A DNA stretch of 6,949 nt, from positions 1 through 6,949 of the forward strand of contig JAPLFT010000173.1 of NCBI GenBank assembly GCA_026390535.1, read 5' to 3'. Both the position numbers and the translations under genes were made by a program. Of this stretch, positions 1 to 6,542 are shown piece by piece. Source of the stretch: Pseudomonadota bacterium. GTDB taxonomy: Bacteria; Bdellovibrionota; JAFGOL01. Numbering within the stretch: the first letter of the stretch is position 1; every line of letters starts with the position of its first letter. The notes under the pieces were generated by a model that was not told where the DNA came from, did no database searches, and saw only the letters and a list, made by a program, of their open reading frames with translations.

Positions 1-1
1 C

Positions 2-754
2 TATAGTCTTTACAACGTCGGAGAAAGTACTGTGGCCGACCTTTTTGTATCATTTAATGAGGATGTAGATATAGGTTATTATTTCACATCAGGAGGATGG
101 TGTGAGATACATCTAAGTAAATACATCGAGGGAAAAAATAATAACTCCATAGGAAACGATAATAACACCATAGTAAACAATGATACTGCAGAAAAAGAGC
201 ATGTTAAGAAATTAACCGCAGCTGCAGAAAAAGTGGAGAAAATATTAAAAGATGCGGATATCTTTTTCACTGAGGATAAGGACATCTCTCAGCTTGTGTT
301 GGATACATTAAAGGAAAAGGGTTTAACCTTATCTTTTGCGGAATCTATTACCGGAGGGAATCTGTCCGGTGAATTTGTAAAGAACTCCGGAGCCTCTAAA
401 GTCTTTCTTGGCGGTGTTGTGTCATATTCAAACGAGACAAAAAAAAACATTCTGGGTGTTAGCCAGAAAACTCTTGATAAATATGGAGCGGTCTCCGACG
501 AGGTTGTTCGTGAAATGGCTTTTGGCCTTAAAAAATTAATGGATGCCGATATATCGGTCTCAGTGTCAGGAATCGCAGGGCCTGAAGGTGGAACCAAAGA
601 TAAACCCGTTGGATTGATATATTTTGGTTTTTTATTTGAAAATGATTTTTATTCTACAAAAGAAATATTTACAGGAGTAAGAACACGCGTTATGACTCGT
701 GCGGTTAATATGGTGTTTGTAGAGGTATTAAAAAGGTTAAAATACGAATGTTAA
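2..754 (+). CDS. cinA: CinA family protein, 3' part (nicotinamide-nucleotide amidohydrolase domain), 5'-truncated by window edge
   Basis: The frame is open from base 2, and its first residues (YNVGESTVADLF) match the CinA segment that follows the N-terminal MoaB-like domain, so the GTG at 32 is internal. Of the 250 visible residues, about 1-40 belong to the central linking domain (GYYFTSGGWCEIHLS). Residues about 45-62 form an Asn-rich insert. Residues about 95-250 form the C-terminal CinA domain, with AESITGG (113-119), GGVVSYSNETK (137-147) and SGIAGPEGGTKDKPVG (189-204), all family hallmarks. In the family this domain deamidates nicotinamide mononucleotide to nicotinate mononucleotide in cytoplasmic NAD recycling. 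The N-terminal domain, where present, acts on ADP-ribose-type pyrophosphates. Whether this protein has both activities cannot be judged because its N-terminus lies outside the window. It ends with TAA. The family call is firm; the symbol assumes a full-length CinA. Confidence 0.93.
   Translation, partial: YSLYNVGESTVADLFVSFNEDVDIGYYFTSGGWCEIHLSKYIEGKNNNSIGNDNNTIVNNDTAEKEHVKKLTAAAEKVEKILKDADIFFTEDKDISQLVLDTLKEKGLTLSFAESITGGNLSGEFVKNSGASKVFLGGVVSYSNETKKNILGVSQKTLDKYGAVSDEVVREMAFGLKKLMDADISVSVSGIAGPEGGTKDKPVGLIYFGFLFENDFYSTKEIFTGVRTRVMTRAVNMVFVEVLKRLKYEC
140..181 (+). repeat. 21-base imperfect tandem duplication inside cinA
   Basis: Two adjacent 21-base units (140-160 and 161-181) agree at 18 of 21 positions by hand alignment. 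They differ at unit positions 7, 14 and 19. The units are in frame and encode NNSIGND and NNTIVNN, giving an Asn-rich stretch between the central domain and the C-terminal amidohydrolase domain. The length is a multiple of three, so the frame is kept. The simplest reading is a local in-frame duplication in a surface linker that has since diverged slightly. Confidence 0.8.
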
Positions 755-770
755 GTGAATAGTAATTGAT

Positions 771-800
771 ATTTCCTTGTCAAAAAAACAATCAGGAAAT
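771..800 (+). terminator. Possible weak hairpin downstream of cinA
   Basis: A 7-base inverted repeat (ATTTCCT at 771-777, AGGAAAT at 794-800) lies 17 bases past the cinA stop. A TGT/ACA pair could extend it inward with a bulge. It is followed by an AT-rich run ending in TTTT at 807-810. The stem is AT-rich and the T tract is poor, so this may or may not terminate cinA transcription. No better candidate is seen between cinA and the next gene. Confidence 0.25.
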
Positions 801-863
801 CTTAAATTTTACAGTTTATGTATCTCTGCTATTTGTTAACCACTTGTAATCTATGAGTGTTTT

Positions 864-893
864 TTGTGGTATAGATGTTGCTTTTCATATATT
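864..893 (+). promoter_or_regulatory. Candidate sigma70-type promoter for the exported-protein gene
   Basis: TTGTGG (864-869) and TATATT (888-893) resemble -35 and -10 boxes, 18 bases apart. A transcript would start near 900, giving a short leader that includes the ribosome binding site at 919-925. The surroundings are AT-rich, where such matches arise easily by chance. This is a suggestion from position and sequence only. Confidence 0.22.
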
Positions 894-918
894 GGCCATA
901 AAAAGGCATATCTTTATT

Positions 919-925
919 TAAGGAG
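919..925 (+). promoter_or_regulatory. Ribosome binding site of the 937-1761 gene
   Basis: TAAGGAG is a strong Shine-Dalgarno match, 11 bases before the ATG at 937. It fixes that start, which also gives a well-formed signal peptide. Confidence 0.7.
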
Positions 926-936
926 TTTTTCAGATC

Positions 937-1761
937 ATGAAGTTAACGCATCTTGTTATATTTATCTCAGCATTATTTTGTCATCAGTTATCGGCTCAGA
1001 TTCAAAATCCTGATAACTGCGCACTATCTGATTATTGTGCTTCAGTCGGTCAGTACTACAAGGCACAGGCAGACATAAAGAGCGAGCTGGTAAATACTGC
1101 TCTTACCATCAATTATAAAACACCAACTGAAAAACTTATAAAGATCGCATGGAATACCAATAAAACGTATGAACTTGTCCGTTCTCTTGAGGTCCTTGCC
1201 ATAAAAGGATTAAATGGAACACAGATAATACATCCGGAGAGCTCAGGACTTATAAACAATCTTTCCGGTAAAGATGAATATGAGACCTGGTTGTTCGATG
1301 AGGATAACTATTCAGTAGATCCCGATGCAAAGAAAATATTTACTGAGATGGGATATGTTTTAAATGATTATACGCGATGGAAAATTATAAAATCATCGAG
1401 TAATTTTGATAAATTGCTTCCCTTGTTCTTTAGCATTCCGGATAAGGGAATATACAAGGTGATTACAGCCTGGATAGAAAGGGAATCAAAACCTACATTA
1501 GCCCAAAAAATTATAACCAATTTTATTTCAGACGCAATAGCGCTTGGGTTTATGAGTATGGGAATAGCTCCGACCGATCTGTTCGCTGAAGCACCGTTAA
1601 TGGTAAGATCAACAAAAGGTAGGATTTTTAAATTAGAACCCAAAGATCCACTTGGAGCCGGAACTCCTTACAGAAATAATATGGATATGCCTTTTGGCTC
1701 ATCCTATCGTCCCAAAACACCATTATCAAAGGATATAGAGAGTATATTTGTTTTAAAATAA
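937..1761 (+). CDS. Hypothetical exported protein, unrecognised family
   Basis: The family of this 274-residue protein is not recognised. Residues 1-20 look like a Sec signal peptide: a Lys near the start, the hydrophobic stretch LVIFISALF, and a probable cleavage after LSA (18-20) before QIQ. There is no proper lipobox. After cleavage, Cys28 and Cys34 lie close together and could form a disulfide in the envelope. The middle is mixed and probably globular. Residues 192-211 form a fairly hydrophobic patch (IITNFISDAIALGFMSMGIA), but with Asn and Asp inside it a membrane span is doubtful. The tail (about 235-263) is rich in Pro, Gly and Arg or Lys. A strong ribosome binding site at 919-925 supports the ATG. 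The gene ends at TAA 1759-1761, but the same frame stays open beyond it into a receiver domain. An envelope location is inferred from the signal peptide; the function is unknown. Confidence 0.72.
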   Translation: MKLTHLVIFISALFCHQLSAQIQNPDNCALSDYCASVGQYYKAQADIKSELVNTALTINYKTPTEKLIKIAWNTNKTYELVRSLEVLAIKGLNGTQIIHPESSGLINNLSGKDEYETWLFDEDNYSVDPDAKKIFTEMGYVLNDYTRWKIIKSSSNFDKLLPLFFSIPDKGIYKVITAWIERESKPTLAQKIITNFISDAIALGFMSMGIAPTDLFAEAPLMVRSTKGRIFKLEPKDPLGAGTPYRNNMDMPFGSSYRPKTPLSKDIESIFVLK

Positions 1762-1833
1762 CTTCCAAAAGATGTTGTCCCGGGTAATTCATTTAGTTTT
1801 AAGGGAAAAAATATTTTAATTGTTGAAGATAAT
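1762..1833 (+). other. In-frame coding-like stretch between the TAA stop and the first ATG of the receiver
   Basis: These 24 codons follow the TAA at 1759-1761 with no intervening stop and no ATG, GTG or TTG in frame. They read as a short linker (LPKDVVPG, then SFSFKGK) leading into NILIVEDN. That is the expected first beta strand and acidic pair of a receiver domain (Glu 1825-1827, Asp 1828-1830). The linker resembles the stretch joining the kinase domain to the receiver in hybrid histidine kinases. The only unusual start candidates are ATT at 1813 and 1819. AAGGG at 1801-1805 sits 7 bases before the first of them and could act as a ribosome binding site. The stretch is either the true N-terminus of the receiver, the link of a fusion interrupted by TAA, or a relic. 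Confidence 0.6.
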
Positions 1834-2202
1834 ATGACTGTTGCTACTAAGTTTATTGAACAGATTAAAAAGACGGGATCAAATAAAATTGATCATGTAA
1901 CTACAGGAGAAGACGCGTTGGAACTTATAGAGAGTAATAAATATGATTTAATATTTATGGATTATACTTTAGGTGATGTAATGAACGGCGATCAATTGAC
2001 CCTGATCATAAGAAAAGCAGATATAAATACTCCGATCGTATCCATTAGTAATATGGATCTTGGTGATGCAGGACCGATGATTTTACATAGAAACGGTTAT
2101 AATGGTCAGATTTTAAAGGATAATTATATAGGACTTCCTGATAACGTAGAGAAAATAGTAAATTTTTGGATAGATAAAGGGTTGATTCGAGAATTCAATT
2201 GA
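1834..2202 (+). CDS. Receiver (CheY-like response regulator) domain protein lacking a normal start
   Basis: This is a single receiver domain with no DNA-binding or enzymatic output domain. In such proteins a partner kinase phosphorylates an Asp and so switches binding to other proteins. Counting from the ATG at 1834, the phosphoacceptor is Asp43 (DLIFMDYTLGD). The conserved Ser/Thr is Ser72 (TPIVSIS), and the conserved Lys is Lys95, followed by Asp rather than the usual Pro. The acidic pair and first beta strand (ILIVEDN) lie upstream of this ATG, so a product starting here would be missing its magnesium-binding acids and probably would not fold normally. The real product must start earlier, for example at ATT 1813, or form the C-terminus of a longer protein read through TAA 1759. 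The domain call is firm. The start and whether the gene is expressed are uncertain, and it may be the 3' remnant of a hybrid kinase. Confidence 0.68.
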   Translation: MTVATKFIEQIKKTGSNKIDHVTTGEDALELIESNKYDLIFMDYTLGDVMNGDQLTLIIRKADINTPIVSISNMDLGDAGPMILHRNGYNGQILKDNYIGLPDNVEKIVNFWIDKGLIREFN

Positions 2203-2214
2203 GAACGCTTCCCA

Positions 2215-4668
2215 CTAAGTGAAACTCCTTATTATATCGGCTAATACGCCGGCAGATGTTACGTCGGAGCCTGCCCCCGGTCCCTTAATAACAACAGGAG
2301 TTACATTGTATCTGTCTGTTTCAAATGACACGATGTTATCACTGCCCTTCAGTTGATAAAAAGGATGATCAGTCCCTATGCTCTGTAATGATATTTTGCA
2401 GGAACCTTTTGAATATGTTCCTATGCATTTTAGTTTTTCATTCCTGCCTTCTGCTTCTTTTCTCATCTTTTCAAAATAGTCATCGTGTTTTTTTAATTCC
2501 TCAAAGAATGAATCCACGGAATCTGCCTTAAAGCATGTATCCGGTATAAACGGCTCTATAATTACATCTTTTAATTCCAGTTTTGCACCTATCTCTCTTG
2601 CAAGTATTAAAATCTTTCTTGCAAAATCCAGTCCGCTTAGATCCATTCGGGGGTCCGGTTCCGTAAATCCTTTTTCTTTTGCCTCCATGACGACATCGGA
2701 AAATTTCCTGTCTCCGGTAAATGAAGTAAAAATAAAACTCAAAGTTCCGGAAAGTATTCCATCGAACCTCAGAATTTTATCTCCGCTGTTAACAAGGTCA
2801 TCAAGCGTGTTAATTATGGGAAGCCCGGCACCGACATTTGTTTCATATATGTATTTAGTATTATAGAGTGTTGCCAGCTCCTTTAATTTTGAATACTCTA
2901 AATAAGAGCTTGCAGCTCCATTTTTATTAGGAGTGACAACAGAGATGCTGGATTCAAGTGCAGAACAGTAGTGTTTAACCGGATCAGGTATGGCCGTGCA
3001 GTCCACAAAAACACTGTTCGGCATATTCATCTTTTTCATCCTATCAACAAACATATCCAGATTGGATGTTTCTCCGTGTTCTTCCAGTTCCTTTCTGTAA
3101 TTTTCGTAATTTATACCGTCCTCAAGAAAATACATTTTCTTTGTGTTTACTATACCGACCAGTTTTAATTCCAATTTCAGGTTTTTAAGTATTTTTTGAT
3201 AATTTTCTTTTATCTGATCCAGCAGCCTGGAACCGATATTGCCGGTGCAACCTACTACGAAAAGATTTGCCGTCTTTGTTTCAGACAGAAAAAATTCCTG
3301 ATGCACGGCATTTAATGCCTTTGTAAGATTATCTTTTGATATCACGACGGAGATATTTAGTTCAGAAGAACCCTGGGCTATAGCTACTATGTTTATGCCG
3401 TTTTTGGCAAGGGCGCTGAAAAACTTGCCGGCAATGCCGACTGTTTTTTTCATGTTCTCCCCTACGATGGCTATTATGGACAGATCATTCTCAACAAACA
3501 CCCTGTTGATCATATGATCGAGTATTTCTGACTTGAACTCTTCCTCTACTATGGATTTAGCTCTTTTTGCGTGTATGGGTTCTATTGCTACACAAATGGA
3601 ATGTTCCGATGACGCCTGTGTGATCAGTATCACGCTTATCTTTTCTTTTGCAAAAGTGCCGAATAATCTTGCGGATATACCAGAGACCCCTATCATCCCG
3701 CATCCCTGAACGACCAACAGAGAAATATCCTCTATGGACGTAATACCGGTGATCTTTTTTTGTGTTTTTCCCTTATACTCTCCGCTCGTTATCAATGTTC
3801 CGCTAAAATCCTGGTTGAATGTATTCAATATACGAATGGGGATCTTTTTCATGTATGCCGGCTGGATGGTCGGAGGATATATGACCTTTGCGCCAAAGTG
3901 TGATAGTTCCATGGCCTCTTCATAACTTAGAGAGCTCAACGGAAAAGCTTTTTTAACTTTCTTTGGATTTGTGGTCATAACACCGTCGGTGTCTTTCCAA
4001 AGTTGTATCTCTTCGGCATCTAAGGCGGCGGCTAAAATAGAGGCTGTAAGATCAGATCCGCCTCTGCCGAGTGTGGTGGTTATATTATCTTTGGTCGAAG
4101 CTATAAATCCCGTCACTATCTGCAAAGATTTATGCTCGGCAAAATATCTTTGTATTTTGCTATAGCTTGCCTCAATATCCACTTTGGCGGAACCATGACG
4201 GGTGTCTGTAACTATTATATTTCTGGCGTCCATATATTCAGCATGAATACCGGTTCCCTTGATTACCTCTGTTAGTATCTTTGCTGAGAGTATTTCTCCA
4301 AAGCTCAATATAAGATCCATAGATCCTGGCGATAGTTCTTTTAGCAGAGACACTCCTTTTAATACCTCATCCAGTTCCTCCAGCAGTATTCTTATTTCCT
4401 CAAAAAGGGCAGGTTGTTTTTCCGGTTTTACAAGGCTCTGGGCGGTGGTAAAATGCTGCACGCTTATATTATTTAAAAGGTCTTTATATGAACTGCTGTT
4501 GTCCTTGGCCAATTTTGCCAATTCCGCCAAATTATTTGTTATACCGTTCAAGGCCGATACTACAACGACAATCTTTGAATTCTCCATGGATTTATGGATT
4601 ATATTACATACTGTCTCTACATAGCTTGGTGTAGATAAAGACGAACCGCCGAATTTTAAAACCTTCAT
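2215..4668 (-). CDS. thrA: Bifunctional aspartokinase / homoserine dehydrogenase (ThrA type)
   Basis: This cytoplasmic enzyme carries out the first and third steps of the aspartate pathway: aspartate to aspartyl phosphate, and aspartate semialdehyde to homoserine, leading to threonine and methionine. At 817 residues it has the usual length of the fused form. The aspartokinase part (about 1-300) has KFGGSS (5-10), TTTLGRGGSDLTAS (197-210) and WKDTDGV (224-230). Two ACT-like regulatory regions span about 310-460. The dehydrogenase part (about 467-817) has the nucleotide-binding loop GCTGNIGS (473-480), VTPNKNG (578-584), TNVGAGLPIINTL (610-622), GILSGTLSFIF (637-647), and the signature from GFTEPDPRMDLSG (667-679) to the probable catalytic Lys685. 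All key motifs are present. It starts 4 bases after hpt, with only a weak AGAG ribosome site and no room for a leader-peptide attenuator. Feedback by threonine is expected from the family but not shown here. Confidence 0.97.
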   Translation of the reverse strand: MKVLKFGGSSLSTPSYVETVCNIIHKSMENSKIVVVVSALNGITNNLAELAKLAKDNSSSYKDLLNNISVQHFTTAQSLVKPEKQPALFEEIRILLEELDEVLKGVSLLKELSPGSMDLILSFGEILSAKILTEVIKGTGIHAEYMDARNIIVTDTRHGSAKVDIEASYSKIQRYFAEHKSLQIVTGFIASTKDNITTTLGRGGSDLTASILAAALDAEEIQLWKDTDGVMTTNPKKVKKAFPLSSLSYEEAMELSHFGAKVIYPPTIQPAYMKKIPIRILNTFNQDFSGTLITSGEYKGKTQKKITGITSIEDISLLVVQGCGMIGVSGISARLFGTFAKEKISVILITQASSEHSICVAIEPIHAKRAKSIVEEEFKSEILDHMINRVFVENDLSIIAIVGENMKKTVGIAGKFFSALAKNGINIVAIAQGSSELNISVVISKDNLTKALNAVHQEFFLSETKTANLFVVGCTGNIGSRLLDQIKENYQKILKNLKLELKLVGIVNTKKMYFLEDGINYENYRKELEEHGETSNLDMFVDRMKKMNMPNSVFVDCTAIPDPVKHYCSALESSISVVTPNKNGAASSYLEYSKLKELATLYNTKYIYETNVGAGLPIINTLDDLVNSGDKILRFDGILSGTLSFIFTSFTGDRKFSDVVMEAKEKGFTEPDPRMDLSGLDFARKILILAREIGAKLELKDVIIEPFIPDTCFKADSVDSFFEELKKHDDYFEKMRKEAEGRNEKLKCIGTYSKGSCKISLQSIGTDHPFYQLKGSDNIVSFETDRYNVTPVVIKGPGAGSDVTSAGVLADIIRSFT

Positions 4669-4672
4669 AATT

Positions 4673-5251
4673 TTAAATCTCTTTTAATTGGTAGATTTCA
4701 GCAAGATTCCTGTATTGTTCTGCATGATCCAGTCCATAACCGACTAAAAATTCCTCTCCTGCGTTTATACCTACATAATCGGCATCTATTTTGCTTTCCG
4801 GAGAGCGACAGATCTTCTTATCTATTAGCGTACAAACTTTTATGGATTTCGGTTCTGCCGAGCGAAGTCTTTCTATATAAAAAGACAAAGTTCGACCGCT
4901 ATCGACTATCTCGTCAAATATTATGACATGTTTACCGTATATATCCGTAGAAATATCCTGCAGGATCGTGATTGTACCGGAAGATTTCATACCCTTACCG
5001 TAACTGGATAATTTAACAAAATCGACTATAAACGGTATTTTTATGTGTCTTAATATGTCTGCAATAAAGAACAAACTGCCCTTAAGAATACATATGGCGA
5101 TTAACTGTGGGCTTGTATGATCCTCCGGACCCTTAACCACAAAATCCTTGTAGTCTTCATTTATTTGTTCTGCCAGATCTTTGCATAATGCGTCTATTTT
5201 TTGCTTAGAAAGGTATGGGGTCAGCTTATATTTCTTGTCAGTTTTACTCAT
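4673..5251 (-). CDS. hpt: Hypoxanthine(-guanine) phosphoribosyltransferase
   Basis: This purine-salvage enzyme transfers phosphoribose from PRPP to hypoxanthine or guanine, giving IMP or GMP in the cytoplasm. At 192 residues it is slightly longer than the common 175-185, mostly through a short N-terminal tail. Visible motifs are ILKGSLFF (55-62), the flexible-loop SSYG (82-85), the PRPP loop VIIFDEIVDSGRTL (109-122), the purine-contact Lys in LIDKK (142-146) and GYGLDHAEQYRNL (171-183). The PRPP loop carries Asp113-Glu114 where the family usually has Glu/Asp-Asp; the catalytic Asp117 is kept. No strong Shine-Dalgarno is seen before the ATG. The gene sits 43 bases downstream of hflX and 4 bases before thrA, so cotranscription is likely. 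Preference among hypoxanthine, guanine and xanthine cannot be told from the sequence. Confidence 0.93.
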   Translation of the reverse strand: MSKTDKKYKLTPYLSKQKIDALCKDLAEQINEDYKDFVVKGPEDHTSPQLIAICILKGSLFFIADILRHIKIPFIVDFVKLSSYGKGMKSSGTITILQDISTDIYGKHVIIFDEIVDSGRTLSFYIERLRSAEPKSIKVCTLIDKKICRSPESKIDADYVGINAGEEFLVGYGLDHAEQYRNLAEIYQLKEI

Positions 5252-5294
5252 GTTTAAAAGATAACTTCAAGATTAACAATAATCAACAATTAAC

Positions 5295-6542
5295 TTAAAT
5301 GAACTGTTTGCTGGGAAGGGATTTTTTGAGCTTAATTGCTATGTTTTTAGGCAGTTCAACTTCTATGATAGAGTATCCGTTTTTTTCCTCTTGTTTGATT
5401 ATATAACCGTTTGAAAGTAGAAAAGACAAAAGCCAGGGATCAACATGCCCAACCTTTATTTTCATTTTTATCCAAAAACCGGATAAAGCTTCTTCTATCT
5501 TTGATAGCAAATCTTCTGTCCCTGTGCCTTGCAATGCCGACATCATTACAAACGGTCTCTCTTTTGGATATCTTAAAAAAGTTTCTTTGGGTACGTTTGC
5601 AATATCTATTTTATTATATGCATATAAAGAGGGAATCTCGACGATATTCATGGATTCCAAAACTTCTTTAACGACTCTGGTGTGATTATAGAAATCGGGA
5701 TTTGAGATATCTATTACATGAAGCAGCAGATCCGCTTCGCGTATTTCCTCAAATGTAGATTTAAACGCCTCTATAAGATTATGGGGCAATTTTTCTATGA
5801 ATCCTACAGTATCGGTTATGACCGCCTGTTTCCCCGTTGATAATTTTAATTTCTTGGTTGTCGGGTCAAGTGTGGCAAACAACTTATCTTCAACAAAGGT
5901 TTGAGCGGAAGTTAAAAGATTTATGAGAGTTGATTTACCGGCGTTGGTATATCCGACTATCGCGATCTGCGGTATATTCTTTTTGTCTCTTTGCTGACGG
6001 TGCAACATCCTGTTCTTTTCTATTGTCTTTAGCTCATGTTTAAGCCGTGTTATCTTGTCCCTTATTGTACGTCTGTCCGATTCCAGCTTGCTTTCTCCCG
6101 GACCTCTTGTTCCTATACCACCGCCCAGCCTGCTTAGTTCGTTGCCCATGCCCTTGAGTCTTGATAATTTATAGGTTAACTGGGCAAGCTCTACCTGTAT
6201 CTTACCTTCCTTGCTTTTTGCTCTTTTTGAAAAGATATCTAGGATTATACCTGTTCTATCTATAACCTGAGTTTCAAGTTCCGCTTCCAGATTTTGTTGC
6301 TGAGAAGGGCTAAGATCACGGTCAAATATAACTACGTCTATATCATCATTTTTTACTGCATCTTTTATCTCTTCGACTTTTCCTTTCCCTATACATGTTG
6401 AGGCGTTTATTTTTTTAACGTTCTGAGTGAACTCTTTATATACGGCTACATCGGCAGTTTCCGCAAGACTCTTGATCTCGTCCATCGAAGCCCTGGAGTT
6501 CTGCTCTGTTGATACTCCTACTACTATTCCTTTTAAAGCCAT
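5295..6542 (-). CDS. hflX: GTPase HflX
   Basis: HflX is a ribosome-binding GTPase known in bacteria for splitting stalled or heat-damaged 70S ribosomes. The 415 residues hold the HflX-specific N-terminal domain (about 1-115, with GKGKVEEI at 52-59 and VIFDRDLSPSQQQNLE at 71-86). A basic helical linker follows, with the family signature GGIGTRGPGESKLESDRR (141-158). The G domain has G1 GYTNAGKST (197-205), switch I FATLDPTT (222-229), G3 DTVGF (244-248), G4 NKID (310-313) and G5 SAL (335-337). A short C-terminal domain follows from about 355. All nucleotide-binding motifs are intact. The ATG overlaps the stop of the upstream phosphoesterase gene by one base (TGATG), which implies translational coupling, with a weak GGTGG 13 bases upstream. 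There is no hfq or miaA next to it, unlike the Escherichia coli arrangement. Confidence 0.97.
   Translation of the reverse strand: MALKGIVVGVSTEQNSRASMDEIKSLAETADVAVYKEFTQNVKKINASTCIGKGKVEEIKDAVKNDDIDVVIFDRDLSPSQQQNLEAELETQVIDRTGIILDIFSKRAKSKEGKIQVELAQLTYKLSRLKGMGNELSRLGGGIGTRGPGESKLESDRRTIRDKITRLKHELKTIEKNRMLHRQQRDKKNIPQIAIVGYTNAGKSTLINLLTSAQTFVEDKLFATLDPTTKKLKLSTGKQAVITDTVGFIEKLPHNLIEAFKSTFEEIREADLLLHVIDISNPDFYNHTRVVKEVLESMNIVEIPSLYAYNKIDIANVPKETFLRYPKERPFVMMSALQGTGTEDLLSKIEEALSGFWIKMKIKVGHVDPWLLSFLLSNGYIIKQEEKNGYSIIEVELPKNIAIKLKKSLPSKQFI

Noticed and set aside
32..34. GTG at 32 as the start of a short, stand-alone CinA/PncC-type protein
   Set aside because: The ten codons before it are open and match conserved CinA sequence (NVGESTVADLF), and the central CinA domain follows. 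The gene simply runs off the window edge.
79..597. Minus-strand open frames opposite cinA
   Set aside because: They are antisense to conserved CinA coding sequence and show no domain or initiation signal.
901..920. TTGGCC (892-897) with TATTTA as a promoter for the exported-protein gene
   Set aside because: The transcript would begin within or after the AGGAG ribosome binding site, so this pairing is unlikely. The pair at 864-893 fits better.
2325..4624. Several plus-strand open frames of 60-120 codons opposite thrA
   Set aside because: They lie wholly inside the strongly conserved thrA gene in antisense, have no ribosome binding sites or recognisable domains, and are frame shadows.
5271..5292. 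Mirror-like and inverted AT-rich repeats between hflX and hpt (ATTAACAA / AACAATTA, and GATTA / TAATC)
   Set aside because: The mirror repeat cannot form a hairpin, and the inverted part has only 5 AT-rich base pairs with no T run. It is compatible with chance in an AT-rich gap.
5252..5294. Possible promoter in the hflX-hpt gap (TTGATT and TATCTT on the minus strand)
   Set aside because: The match is weak and would place the RNA start within a few bases of the hpt ATG, leaving no room for a ribosome binding site.
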